From contig JAHDVF020000211.1 in the NCBI GenBank assembly GCA_022606425.2, positions 4,681,001-4,745,000 on the forward strand: DNA of 64,000 bases, written 5' to 3'. The notes beneath the pieces are model-generated. The model was given only the letters and a program-made list of their open reading frames with translations, was not told the origin of the DNA and did not search any database. Below are positions 47,301-62,300 of this stretch, in pieces. The position numbers and the translations under genes are program-made. Source of the DNA: Lepidostoma basale. Lineage: Eukaryota > Arthropoda > Insecta > Trichoptera > Lepidostomatidae. The stretch's first letter is position 1; every line of letters begins with the position of its first letter.

Positions 47301-50300
47301 GCCAGTTTTCTAGAAGTTTTATGGGAGTGACATGTTTCGTATTGCTAGGGCATTATCTAGCAATACAATACGTATCACTCTTTTAAACTTTTGTAGGTAG
47401 ACTTGGATAATTTTGTTTGTATACAACAGGTCATTTGAACCCAATTACTTACGCAATTTTTTTAAGCTATTATATTGATTCTCATCACATGTGATAGGTG
47501 GCTAATCTATAGAGAATAACACTGCCATCGCCGGGAATTGAACCCGCTACCTTGGATGTAGCAGTCATAGCTTTTGCCAATCTTCGTAACAGGTCATCAT
47601 GACAGAGTGGCAAGCGACAACAAAAAAAAAATTATTATAATAAATTTACTACAGTAGAACCTGGTTAATTGGCAGAATAGTTTCGGTCCCACCCCCTTGG
47701 AGCACTAAAACCTTTTTAATTGGAAAAAATAAAACTGTTTAATTGAACTCAACATTCTGGCCCTAAACCTCTGTAATTGGAGAGCACTGCCTTCTCAATC
47801 TCTGTAAACTTACAACTCCTCAGTAATTTTTCTGTACTCATCGAAGATGGTCCATTTTAGATCGCAATGTTTCACAAACGTAAATATAATGGCTTGATTT
47901 GAGTTCGAAACTAAAACTAATCCAAGAATTTGACACCGGTAAATCTCGCGAAGAGTTGTGCAACATTTTTAGCGTGTGAAACAGGCCCTATATAACTGAT
48001 TTTTTCAAGTCCCAATAATTAAATTTATTTTTTACATGTGTATGCACGTATGTACAATTACAATTGAAGACTACAGGGGAAAAACAAGGAATGTCAGTAG
48101 AAGGTTAATTTGAATAAATTGAGAATAAAGCTAATCAAAGTCTATATATTTCTTAGCAATTAGCAATCGATTATCTGGCCATAGTCACACACATGATTTT
48201 TGAATATGAAAATTTTACTGTGGATAGATACGTACAAATGCCGCTAGATGGCATTATTACATTTATTTTGAATTTTAACTGACATTCCTTGTTTTTCCCC
48301 TGTAGTCTTCAATTTTCTTATTAAACTTTCATTAAATCTTTATTGATTGTTTTATGCATCGATCCATGCATTGTTTATATTGCTTTTCTGTTGATGTGGT
48401 TATAAAAACAAAGCACAATCTGGAACTGGATACATGAAAAACGGGATAATTGGAAAACCTGGTTAATTGACCATCGTAGGCCTGGTCCCTTGGAATGCCA
48501 ATTATCCAGGTTCCACTGTATAAGAATATCTGTACTGGTGGTATGTATAAAGTACTTTTTTTGTAAATTATTTAATCACTTTTCAGCGATTCTTGATGAG
48601 CAATTCTTCATTATTGATTTGAATTACTACTGTCGAATGAATGATGGCAACTTCGTGGTCTGCGAACTTGCCGCCATTTCCTTCAATCTGCGGACCGGGG
48701 TATCCCCGCACATGTATCATACTCTCATAAACGTCGGTAAGTACGGTCGCAGTGAAATTTCATATTTTCTTTATGATTTATTTATTAATTCTATGCATAT
48801 TTGGTGGCAACAGTGTGGTATTTAAAACACAATATCCTTACTAATGTAATATCTGGAGTTATCCATCCTTCTTCTATTTACTTAAAATCTATTTCTCTAT
48901 ACTAGCGAGAAGTGCTGAATCCGACGGATCGAAGTCATGATTTATAAAAGAATCATGTAAGTTATTGTGAGGGAGTGAATCAGTGCTACATTTGAATACA
49001 TTTTTAATTAAAAAAATAGCTTATTTGGAATTCAAAGATTTCATTAAATGTAAAAATAAAGTAGTGTTATTTTGTAGTTAATGGGCACGGTGTAAAAAAG
49101 AACAGCATACAGCCAGCCAATAAGGGTCTCATGTCTGTTAGTTTTGTTTAGATCACATACATTTATTATACATTACTCGTAATGTCTGGATTCGGCTGGA
49201 AATATCTTTATCGCGCCGAGATAAAACTAAAATAATGGCACGGCTTACAAATTTGACTGTGGTCGTAAGAATGGTGGCTGCTGGCTGTGCATCTTTTTAC
49301 ACAGTGCCTACAAAACTAGAGTAGTAAGTTTTTGTGTCGCTCTCAGCCCAGAAATTCATGAACACGTGCTAGTTGCAGATGTTAAATATAAAATAGATTT
49401 GTTTTAATCTCGATTAATTAAAATATTTATTTTACAGTTACAATTATGTAACACATTTTAATATTGAATTACTTTTTTTAAAATCACAGCTATTTTGTCA
49501 TGATATTCCCAAAAGAGCCGGCAACCAAAGGGTTAAGCAATGATCCCAACACTTATCCTTAAAACCTCCCAAAAATAGATCTCTTTTTTATTAATTGAAA
49601 TTTTTACTTTCTATTTTACTCTCGCAGAATTTAAAATCAACCCTGCCACACACTAATCTCAACCCCATAACCACCATCACAACATATCACCAGGAAGGAG
49701 TAATAGACTTCAACGTCTCACTCCAAGAATACATACAGTCAAAGTCTAGCAAAGATGGCAGCCAACCCTTATGTATGGAAGTGAAACTTGGAGCTGGCAA
49801 ATGGAGGATGAAAGTAGAATAAATGCCGTAGAATGTGTAGAGAAAATGATATATGATAGAATAATGAATGCCGAAATAAGGAAAAAATGTAAGACGGATG
49901 ATTGCATCATAAATAAAATTATAAAAGGATCCCTTAGATAGTATTGTCATGTGGAATGATTGGACGAGAGAAGAATGGTTAAAATGTTGTATACAAGCAG
50001 TGTGAGTGGAAAGTGACGCCGTGGAAGACCAAGGGAACCATGATGTAACTAGATTAATCTAATACTAAAAGGCGGTCACGTTCAAAGTCAGAAAACTCGA
50101 TGAGCGTGCTTGTTACGACATATGAATGTGGATGAAATTCGAGAGATATGTCAGGCCAGAATAGTGTGGTGGTCCATCCTCTCTGCCTACACCTCCCCGG
50201 AGAAACAGTGTAATAGTTAGTTAATTAAAACATTGGTTTAGGACTGCATTTTACTTTAGTTCCTTACTACTAAATTGTGCTTAATATTACGATGCACTGG

Positions 50301-53300
50301 GTACTGCACAGCTGTAATGGTCCACCAACCCCTATTTGTTTAATACACGATATTCCCACTAATATAGTGTAACAATGGGGATTAATACACAATATTCCCA
50401 CTAATATAGTGTCTGGTATTTACTTAAAATCTATATCACCTTTCACTTTCACCAATCTTTTAATAAATGTTTAATTTTTCAGGAAGTATACCCACGGGCT
50501 ACTACCGCGAAGCTATGTTGAGCTCAAAGGAGAATGGTGTACCTATGCCACCCATTCCCTACGGGGAGACAGAGATGGTTCGAATCCTGGCGGAACTTAT
50601 GGCTCTCAACAAGAATAATCGGCCGTTCTATGTCAAACAGGGTAAAGAGGAAGTGACCAAGTACTTCCTCGGATATTTATTCGACAATGCAGGTAAATTA
50701 TTTTCTAATTTACATATTTAAATATTAAATAATATCTATTTATCTTAAAAGTTTATTAATTTAGATTTTTTTTAAATCTGTATTCACCTACACTATTAAA
50801 TAATATGTATTAAAAAGTGTATTTTTATATCGATTCAAATATGTATATTAGTCATAAATGTAGCCAACCGCAGTTTGAGACCAACTTTTTTTTTACTGCA
50901 AATGAAGTCGGTCGCACAATGGGCGTTAACAAAACATCACTGAGATTACTTCTGATATAATATTTACAAAAATATAATTACAGATATCGAACCAGTCTTC
51001 AAAGTGTTTAATCTACCGAGACTGTTTTTTAAACTTCGGAACGCTTTGACATCACCCGAAGACCATTTTCCCTCGGTGGCATTTACTTCGATGCAGTTGG
51101 ATCGAGACATTTTTATGTACAATACTCGTCTGGGGTGCCAGGTAATTATGAACATCTTATACACAGTATAATTCCAAATACAGCGCATACTAGGCTTTCT
51201 TCCAGAAAGTCATGCGAAAATTTTATACCCATAACATCTAATCATTTTTATTAACTGCCCTACCTCCAGGTAACTTTCTGAGAAACGCGCAAAATAAAAA
51301 CTTGTTTTTTTATTAATTAAATTTAATCATACATTAAAGTTTTAATTATTATTATTATCTTCCTGTTATAAGAATGTGTATTTTATATGTTCTTGATAGC
51401 TTGTTAACACATTGTGGGTAAATTTGCTTGCATATTTCAACACGCATAGATTAGAATTGAAAAATAATGATACCATTCAACTATTCTTATTATTATTATT
51501 TTGTTGAATCACTCTTTACATCTTTACAGCGCTAGCCAAATTGATGCAAAGGGTATAGCTATCATATTGATTCTCGTGGCATATGATGGGTAGGTAATCT
51601 ATCGCCATTATATTGTCACGTGAATTCTGCACCAGACCAAAGACAGTGTGACAATCACACTGTCATCGCCGGGAATCAAACCGGGGACCTTTGGCGTGGC
51701 AGTCAAAGCACTTACCACTGTGCCACGAAGGTCATCATCATATTATTATCATGTGTCTTGGACATGTGATAAAAACAAATCACGGAAATGACTTTAAAAA
51801 AAATATATCCAACAGTTTACAAGTTAGCATAAACGGAATTTATACACTTCCCGGTGGCCACCACCAGTTCAGTAAATGGGTATTAATACCCATCTTGCAG
51901 ACAAAATGTTAATATGTTTCCCAAAGAATTGTCTATATGTTGTCAAATCAAATCAGTTTATTAACTCAAAAGATATTACAAACCGCAAAATGTTTAATGC
52001 ATCTATTGAGTACAGGTAAAATTAGGAATTGGAAGGTTCGACATTAGGAAGACAAGATACTTTCTAAAGTCAAGAGTATTTGTCCCCTGAATGTACCTTC
52101 ACTAATATAAAAGATGTCGATCTCCGAGGAGACCGCGTTCAGCAGACTAATGGCTCTTCCCACCGGTGTCACCAGAGGCAGATTGGTTCTGGTGGCCGGT
52201 AGGTAAAACAATCTGTGCTGTCGGAGAAATCTATCAGGGACAAAAAGACCAACACCCTCTAGCACGGCCGAGTTCTCGAAATATCCCCTGATTAATTTTA
52301 AAAAATGGGTGATGAGATGCGCATCTTTTCGAAGGTGTAAATAATTGGTTCCGAGCATTCCCAAAAGAAATGCCGTGGGATAGAGCCACGGATAACTACC
52401 ATACTTCGTCATGTAGAGATACCTCAAATTTTTTCTGAACCGTCTCCAGCATAACGGAATATCTCGCCTCGTGAGGACTCCATATCACCGAACCACTTTC
52501 GAGTCTGCTCCGAACAAACGCGTTGTATAGGACTCTGAGCACATTGGGATCTCTGAAAACTCTCGAATGATGAAGCCTAACATCCTCAGTGCAATGTCAC
52601 ATATACAATGTTATGTATATTTGAATGAAATATTTAAATTAAGCAACTTATTTACAGATGCATGAAGAGGGCGAGCGGTTCCACATGTGCGTGCTGTCGA
52701 TTGTGAAGCGCCTTGCCTTCACCATCTGCGACCACTGCTGCCACCTTGCGGGCGCGCAGGTGGAACTGATCCCTGGCCAACACGTGCCGTCCAACCAACA
52801 CGTGGTGAATACTTTTTCCTCCCCCGAATAACTAATCTCTAGCACTCGTTACAGATGCCTCCTCCTTTTTGCTTTGGAGGCAAAAAATCAACTAGCAACA
52901 CCCCCTTCCTGTCCCAAAACACCGGACACATGATTTTCCAGGCTGAAATTGTCTGCATAAACTATTATTTCTTGGGCGATGTTGAATGCCGCCATTCTGT
53001 GGATTGTTGTTTTGTTTCTTGTGTAACATAGGACATTTGGCTTAAATAATCGTCACCTTCAGCATTATAATGCTCAAGAAAAGTCAGGTGGCAAACTTCT
53101 ATCTCGATGGAATACTAAACCTTGTAGTATGATATTAAAAGTGTCTTAATATTGGTGGTAATTATGTGGAAAAGTAAATAAAACTCTTGTCTTTCATGTA
53201 AAAATAAAATTGTTACAAAAAGTTTACTTGTTTTTTTTAAATATCAAACTGGTTCTTACTTAAAAAACACGCCTCGTATTTCAAAAGTTGTGAAATGACG

Positions 53301-56300
53301 TGATTTGATGTGTGTTTGTACAATACAAGTAACTAACTATCACGCCGTTTCACCGAAGGAATAGGCAGAAAAGATGGACCGCCACACTGACTTCTTTCCC
53401 GACATACTTCTCTCACCTCTACAACATTCAACATTGTGTCATGCACGCATATTTCTTTGACTCCTCACGTGGCCGACATTTGAAACTTGATTTGATCAGG
53501 CCACAGCTTCATCAACCTTTCTCTATTTCTTGTTCCATTCACATTGGTAATGAATACTTTATTTAGTATCATTTTTGTATAAAGTAAAAAAATATTTTCC
53601 ACCCAAAGAAAAATATGCGTTTCTTTTTTTTGATGATATAATTATTTTTTCTGGAATGTTCATTTTAAATCTCTTCTTCTTCCTTGTTGTAGACCATATG
53701 TGGTCTGTTCTCCAGAGTGTTGCTCCTCCTGTGAGGTAGACTCCCAGCTGTCCTTCCATCTTTTAGGAGGTCTTCCACGAGGACGAATCCCATGAGGCTG
53801 ATTATCCAATCAATATAGGGAAGTCTGTTGGTGTCCATTCTTTGAACATGACCGTACCAATCTCTTTTTAGCTGTCTGCACCATCTTATAATATCTTCAT
53901 TTCAATTCATTTTAAATAATAATTTTTAAAAAAACAGGTAAGATGGGAGGATGAGGTCGGGAAGGATGCGGAGCAGCTCTTCCATGTGGCTAGTTGGAAA
54001 ACGGCGGCAGAGTACAGGCTGAGTTGGAGGCACAAGTTATGAGATGCCAAAGCTCGATTTGGGCTGTAGCGCCATCAGAGAGAGAAATAAAAAAATGTGT
54101 TTTTTTTTAGATGATCTCATTATTTTCTCTGAAATCTCCTAATGGATGTTCATTTTAAATAATCATTAAATAAAACAATGTATTTTTAATAAATACTTTC
54201 ATATTTGTCTATATTTCGACTGAGCCTGGTGAAACCGGTCGCTGTCAAAATAAAGATAAAAGTGGAAGTAGTTCTTAAAAAATATCCTTTTAGTCTTTTT
54301 TTTTTTTTTTTGATCTGCAATAGACATTAATTATGAAAATGGGATTATTCAAAGTATTTTGATCCCCAGTGCTCTTGCCAATACATAAAAATTTATAATT
54401 AACAATAATTATTTATTTTCAGGCCCCACTTTTTGAAGAAGTCCAGCCTCGTCGTCCAAGACCTGGGCCCCAGCAGCATCAGGTTTTTATTTTTATCAGA
54501 CAAGAATTTGACTGTTTAACTAATACCTTTTTTTTTCTTGCACTTTTAATTTTTAATGCAATATTATTTTATTTTATTTTGTCCACGGTGAATATTATAA
54601 ATTCTGGCCACTGACTTAACTTTTTATAATATTAAATAATATATTACAGTCCCCATTATCCGGATTGGTCAAAATAAACAAAAAACATGATGATTTGCAC
54701 ATCCGCTGTTTAAGTACGTGTTGGAATGCGCTTTATGCATTTGTTCCAACAAGTAAAATATTGTTCAGTAATCGTTCAAATTCAATACGCATCGGATGTT
54801 TGTTTCTTGAAAAATTTATCACAATTTTAATTGTATTTATTTTTAATATTACCGATATATAATCAAAAAGACAACGTGTTATAGTTTCATTAAAAGTCAA
54901 ATTAAATATAATCAATGCTTTGAAACGCGGGGACTCGGAATGTTTTTTGTCTAATAAATATGGTGTTGGAACATCAACGATCTCGGATATAAAAAAACAA
55001 AGTGAAAAAATCTTGAAGTTTACTAATTGTTTAATGTCAGAAGACGGAAGCTTAGAGGGTAAAGTAATGAAAAAATCAGGAAATTAAGATACAAAAAAGC
55101 TATTTATAAATCTAAATAAATCGAAATTATTCATACTGAATATACTTGTCTTTTCCTGTCAATTATGATTTGTTTCTATTATCTGGATTTGTCCTTATCT
55201 GGACTACCTTCATCCCCAATTAGTCCGGATAATCGAGGTTCTACTGTACTTCAAATCTTTTAAATAATGTTTTTTTTTTAATTGTTAATTAAAACACTGC
55301 TTTTTCTAATTCAAATTTGGAACGAAAAAAAAGTGTTTTATTTAATAAAAATTTTGTTATGGGAATATCAGTGTTAGCGCGTTAAGTTTATCAAAAATGA
55401 ATGTTTTTTTAATTGTATGTCTGTCATTACCGAATCAAACACTTTTCTTTTTTTACAGCAGCAGCTATTGGACGAAGCAGCCGGAGGCTATCACGTTAGT
55501 ATTTCATGGTTTTGATTAATTTTATATAATACGTCTCCATGTCCAATCAAGGTTGAACTCATTCCCATCAGTATCGAGTGGGAACTAATTAATAAAATCC
55601 GGAGTCAATAATAATTATCGCCCCCCAAACCAAAATACCACCCTGATGATAGCCCTCCACGTATTCCTCACGCAGGATGCTATCATCCCCCACCTCTACA
55701 TCCAGCTGTCGCTTCCTTACCTCTTCGTCTTTGGAAACATCCTCACTTCTAAAATAATAAGTGTAATCTCACACTCTACAATGTCAGTGTTAACTGATTA
55801 TACGTACGTGCAGCCCTGGCCAAGAAAAAATAAGACTTTAGCAAAGATCCTACGTCCTCTTGCTCTCGCTCTCCTTCAAAGGAGCACTCCGGATGACACA
55901 TCTAACCACCGCATCAATCAAACACCAAATCACATTTCAAACGGGTTTTAGATAAATAGTAACTAGAGCCGATCCTCTCTATGCCATAATATCCTATCAA
56001 ACCAAAGCCTATCAAAAAATGGTAAGATGGCGGTGCACATTGGTATTCTTTTGCCGACCCTTATATATGGAAGTGAAGCATGGAACTGGCGGAAGAAGGA
56101 TAAAAGTAGAATAAATGGTAAACCTGGAATGTCAAATGCAAATATAAGAAGTTAATGCAGTGCGAATGAAAATGTTATGAACAAAATAATGAAGTCATTA
56201 AGATGCTTTGGACACATGAAAAGAATGAATTAAGACAGAATGGTGAAGAAAGTATATGTAAATGGCATGAACGGAGCTAGAAATAGAGGAAGACCGAGGA

Positions 56301-59300
56301 AAACGTGACACGAACGAATCAATCAAATGTAAAATATCGGTAACGTAAGGAGTCAGAAGTCGACATGCGTGCATGACACAATGTATGAATGTAGAGGAAG
56401 TGAGGGAAGTATGTCACGACTGAACCCCTCCGGGGAGATGGTGTGATGTTTAATTAGTTAGTTATATTGGCATTACCCTAATAAAAATATTTCAAATGAA
56501 GGTATGTAGTCTTTCCTCTAATTAAAAATAACTAACTAACCATCACGCCGTTTCTCTGAAGTGGTAGACAGACAGAAAGAATGGACCGCCACACTGTTCT
56601 GTCCTGACATACTTCTTTCGATGCCTTAACATTCATACATCGTGTCATGCACGCACTTGGATTTCTCTGACTTCACATAGCCGACATTAAATATATTCTT
56701 CTAAATATATTTCATTTATTACAGGGAGCAGGCGGGAGCCTTGATAATGCTGGAGAATGGTTCGATGTAAGTATTTTTTTACAAACAAACCATCATGCCG
56801 TTTCTCTAGAAGACACCTATCTATCTTCCTAGTATAATAGAACAACCTCTTGATGTCAGTCTAAACAATAAGTAAGAACTTGTAGATTGTGCAGCTTCCA
56901 GATTTTTCCTGACTACCTTTTCTCCTGCCAACGTCAATAATTGTTGAACAATTTCCAAAACCGAAGTCAAAACGTGACATACCAATACACACAGCCAATG
57001 CGACGCACAAATACGCACAGTCACACACACACACACCTATGTTCACAAGTTTTTTATTTACTTTTTGCTTGTCAATTCTATCGTAAAGAGAGTTTAAAAA
57101 CAATATGGAAAAAGTAAAAGATGACACTTAATTGGTCTCATCTCAAAAACCCTAAAATATTCTTAAATATTCACTTAACCCTGTTATATGTTTTTATAAT
57201 CTCTAATAACTAGGGCTAAAGAGGGTCAATAGATTTCGTAACATAAAATATGCCGGTTGAGAGAGCAATCAAACTGCTGAACATGATCGCTTCGGAGATC
57301 GATGTCTTTCATATTCGTGAAAGTACGTTCAGAAGACAAATACTCTGACTTTGGAGAGTATCTTGTATTCCTAATGTCGAAACATCTCTCATGCGTTCCT
57401 GATATTGTATATTTATTATGTTTTACCTGTTCTCAATAGATGCCTTAAACTATAAAAAATGTTTGTAATGTCTTTTGAGAAAATAAACTGATTTGATTTG
57501 ATTCTTTTTGAAAGCTAAAAACAGGAAAAAAAATATGCTTTTTATGTCAATTCCGAGCCCTAGTATATTACCAGCAGAGACACCTTCATTGGAGCCGTTT
57601 AATTTACTTATTTGAATATTATCTATCATTTGTGATTTGCCTGTTCAGGTGCCGGAGCCAGAGGCCCGGGACAAGCGGATGAAAGGAAGAGGGGACCATC
57701 AACCCCCTCCGCCAGCCCAGGTACAAACTTCAACATCAAAATACTATTTCTGATATTAATGATACTAACCAAAGTTAATTTGTTAATTTTACTAATCCAA
57801 ATAACCCATCAAAATATTTCATCTATATAGACTTTGTTACCGAATTTGTCTACCTGGGAAGCATGTTTACAAGAGATGGAAAAATGAAGAAAGATATCGG
57901 AAGAAGGGTTGGAGTTGAAACAAAATAAATTATGCACTCAAAGTCATTACCGCAAATAGAAATATATCGACCGAATCAAAGATGGCAGTGCACAATGGAG
58001 TTCTAGTGCCGGCCCCTATGTATGGAAGAGAAGCTTGGAGTTGGCAGAAGAAGGATGAAAGTAGGATAAATGCCGTATAAATGAGGTCACTAAGAAGATG
58101 TGCGGAAAAACAATGTATGATAGAATATCTAATAATGAAGTAAGAAAAGAATGTAAGACGGATGAATGCGTAATAAATAAAATCCAGAAAGGGTCACTAA
58201 GATGGTTTGGACATATGGAATGAATGGATGAGGGAAGAATTGTTAAAAAGATATATACAAGTAGTGTGAATGGAAAAAGAAGTTGAGGAAGGCCAAGGAA
58301 GACATGGCATGACCAAATTAATCAATTAATGATAGGCGGCCATGTTCGAAGTAGTAACAATCGATGAGCGTGTGTGAATGTAGAAGAGGCGCGAGAGTTA
58401 TATCAAGATAGAACAATGTGGCGATCCATCCTCTCTGCCTACACCTCCGGAAAAAAGGGTGTGATGGTTAGTTAGTCATACAGACTATTTAATAAATTTA
58501 CAAAAATTCTATTTTATTAACCCCTAAACCGCTAAATACACGTTACTCTATCTGTCATCGCTACGCGGCACATTCTTTGTTAATGTATTTTGAATAAAAT
58601 GCCACTTAAAATGATACTTTCTCGTAAACGAAATTATTAAAGCAATAATTGATTAAGTATCTTCCTCAAATAGCAAAAAATCATCAAACAAGATCAAGAT
58701 CCTGTTGCGTACGGCTTATTAATCTGGCTAAAGTCAGTTTTAGCAGGCCAAGAGTTAATATTCCAATTGTTTGCATTTATTTTGAGGCAGAAAAAAAAAC
58801 ACTATTCTTATGTGATAGTACATAAGCTAGAAGTAACATGAATCAATAAATTTCAAATAAAACAAAAGAAAGTATCTAATAAAATTTTATTTACAAAATA
58901 ATGTTAACACAGCAGAATTGCATAATTGCATTCATTTGCCTGTGAATCGAAATGATGTTTGATCTACCAATCATTGTGCTGATGATGTGGTTTGTTTATA
59001 TTCATACATACATCGAAAACATCCAAATATTTATATCCAACATATCATATTTGTATAATAACTCTTCTTTTTATTCTGATTTTATTATGTCACTGCTACT
59101 TCCATCACTAGAATCAAAAACATTTTAAGAATTGTCCTTAAATAAATCACTGTCGCTATTCATACAATATTCTTTATTCATCTTTTTGGGCCAAAGTATA
59201 TATTTATTAGAGATGGGACAAAGAGATGGGATAGAGATGAGACAAAGAGATGGGACAATAGAAATGAGACAAAGAGATGGGACAAAAGAGATGAGACATA

Positions 59301-62300
59301 GAGATGATACAGAGATGGGACATAGAAATACACATAGTAATCTACTTGTTATTCTATTCCAGCTTCCTGTCCCCGCCTGGGGACTGGGCCCCGCCGTGAT
59401 AGATGCGCCACCGCCTCCAAACGAGCCGGGCAGTAAGTAGCCACTTCTATCTGGAAATGGAAATAATTATGTCTATTCGTGCTTTTGTTTCTTACTCTAA
59501 GCTATTCAGTTGTATAGTCTAATCAGCCCAAATTGGCAAGCATGTGAATGGCGATTATTATTAATATTTATGATGCCTTATTTTTTAAGTGTGCCATTTT
59601 GTAAAATCAATTACCTCAAGGGCGCACTAGGAAAATACTGATCGAACAATGCATTCTTCAGTAGTCTCGTAAATTCTACATTGCTATCCTCATACTTAAC
59701 ACTAACAGGGAGGCTATTCCACGCCGACGGACCTGCAATGCTAAAAGCATGATTGTAAAAACCTGATTTATTAGCTCTGTCTGAAATCGCAATGTTGTTC
59801 ACATTTGTTTCCGCTGATCGGAGTGAACGTTGCCTTTCCGTTGGCATGGGTGTCACGCAGAGGTCTAAAATATACTGATAAATTTAAAAATATATGCTGG
59901 CGCTCTCTGGTTTCGAGCCCTAAACACTGTCAGATACAATTTGTATTTTTAAGAATATTCATGCTTTTATATCTTCAGCCAATTATTATGCAGTGAAATT
60001 ATATATATGTAATTTTAACTGACTTTTTTTGAGGAGCGAAAAGAGAAGGATGGAGTGCCGCATCAGTAAAAGTGTGACAGTCCATTCTTTCTGCCTACCC
60101 TTTCGGGGAGACGGCGTGATGGTTAGTTAGTTAGTTAGTTTAATTTTAACTGTGGCCTATTTGAGGTACAATGAGGTAATATGTATTATTTTGCCATCTA
60201 TAATTGTCATACTGGGTGAAGCCTGTGCTGTGAATAAATTTGGTTATCGTATTTGGGTTGGTCAGTCTTGTAATAGTGTTTAATTTTTTTCTGTAAACCT
60301 CTTCTTTGCTATAGCTGTAATCTAATTAAAAAACGTATTATTAACAATGCATTTTTATTTCTTTTTTTACTTAAAACTAACTAACTAACTAACCAACATG
60401 CCGTCTCTCCAAAGGGGTAGACAAAAAACAATGGAATGCATACTGTTCATTCTTGATAAACTTCTCTCGCTTGAAAACATGAATTATTTTTTTGTAAGTC
60501 AATCAATGGAATGTAATAACTAATCTGCGAAAAGACTTTTGGAGGTCACCGCCAGTGGTGGTACTGCTACAGAAGCCCAGAAACGCAGCTTACCTAAGAA
60601 ATCCTAAATCAAAAAGTGCCTAAACGATTATTATTAAAATGATTTTGTCATGAGCTTAAATCTTCCTCAAACGAAAATATAAATTTGAAAGTTCCATACC
60701 CAATTTTAGGGCTCGTAAAGTAGCAGCTTACATATAATGCATGCTCGCAAAATCACCTCCGTTTACATACTTTTTGCATCTTCCAACGGTCAGCTTAGTA
60801 TCGGGCTTCACACTTCTCAATCATAAGTCACAATATACATAATAACATACAAACAAAAAATGTAGGTACCTATAAAGTATTCTATGTTGTTTAAATATCA
60901 GCTTTCAGTCTGAAGTGAGACACAGAGCGACCTAAGTTTGCGGTGGTGTAAATACGAACTAAACTCACAATGATTTTTTATCTATGGACTAAACCCATTT
61001 TGATGCAATTTATTCCATTTGAAAAATTTAACGCTACAGTTATAGTATTTGCATTTAATTATTTATATTTCCATGTAAACAATTAAAAAATATTCGTTTA
61101 ACTATTTACCACCATTTTATTGAGTAATTATTTTACTTTTAAAAGGTTAAAGAATTTGTAACACTGTATAATTTAAAGTTCTTATTGGGGTTCAGGTATT
61201 AACTTACAACAAAGGAAATAAATCAAAGATTGGACTTGACATTAAATTTATTTGATTATTTATAATATTTTCTTTATAATTGTTTTAATAGCCTTTAATT
61301 TCTAAAATTTCGAGATTGTTTAAAGTTATATTAACATGCAAAATTTCAACGCCATTATTATTACATATTATGAATGATCTTTTTCATTTTCTTCTTCTTT
61401 GCTATAGACCTATGTGGTCTGTTCTCCAGAGGGTTACTCCTTCTGTGAGATGGATTCCCAGCTATCCTTCCATATTTTAGGAGTTCTTTCACGATGAGTC
61501 TCGTGAGACTGATAATGTAGTGTAATATAGGGGAGTCTGGTGGTGTCCATTCTTTGAACATAACCGTACCAGTCCTTCATCGCTGTTTACTCCATCTTAT
61601 AATATCATCTCTTATTCTGATGTTCCTCATGCAATCTCTTAGTGTCTTGGTGTCTCGGTATTCTTTATATTTATATCAATTTTGTTTATTTTTCAGTCGG
61701 AGAAGAGCACTGGCCTGCCTTGGGGGGAGGACTGGTTGGCCGTGGGCGTGGAAGAGGTAATCAAACCTTAATTGAATATTACCACAGAAAGTGACTATAA
61801 GGTTGAGTCATAAATAACTTCCCATTCGGGTAGACAGTTTCTACTTTTTGGATTTACTTACAGTCAGTCATCCACAGGGGGATTTTCATTTTTACTAGAT
61901 AGATAAGTCACCTATCAGTCATTCAACAACTATTTAGTGTGGTGGACGTTACAGTGGTGTTATGCGAATTATTATATTTAGTTATGCGAATTGTTATTCA
62001 TCATGTGATGCTTTGGGAATTCAAACAAGGTACTAGTTCTAGCTCGACAGCCGAAAAGATTTTTTTTTTGTAAATTGGAAAACTTGCATGTAAACATGGC
62101 TAACCATAAAGCAGACCCATAAACAATTCTGTAAAATATAAAATAAATTATTCAAATTGTATATTTTTATTTATTTAATTAAAAATGTGTGTTAACATTG
62201 GCTGGTTACCCTCAGGTCAGAGCAATGGCGCCATTCCCCGGACTCCCCGCGGACAAGGGCGTGCCAAGAAAGGTAAATACATTTTTTTAGATTATTTCAA

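Noticed and set aside
54205..54260. Another hammerhead-like site (CTGAGCC...GAAACCGGTC)
   Set aside because: GAAAC and the ACCGGT palindrome are there, but there is no room for a stem II after the CTGA; too decayed to call.
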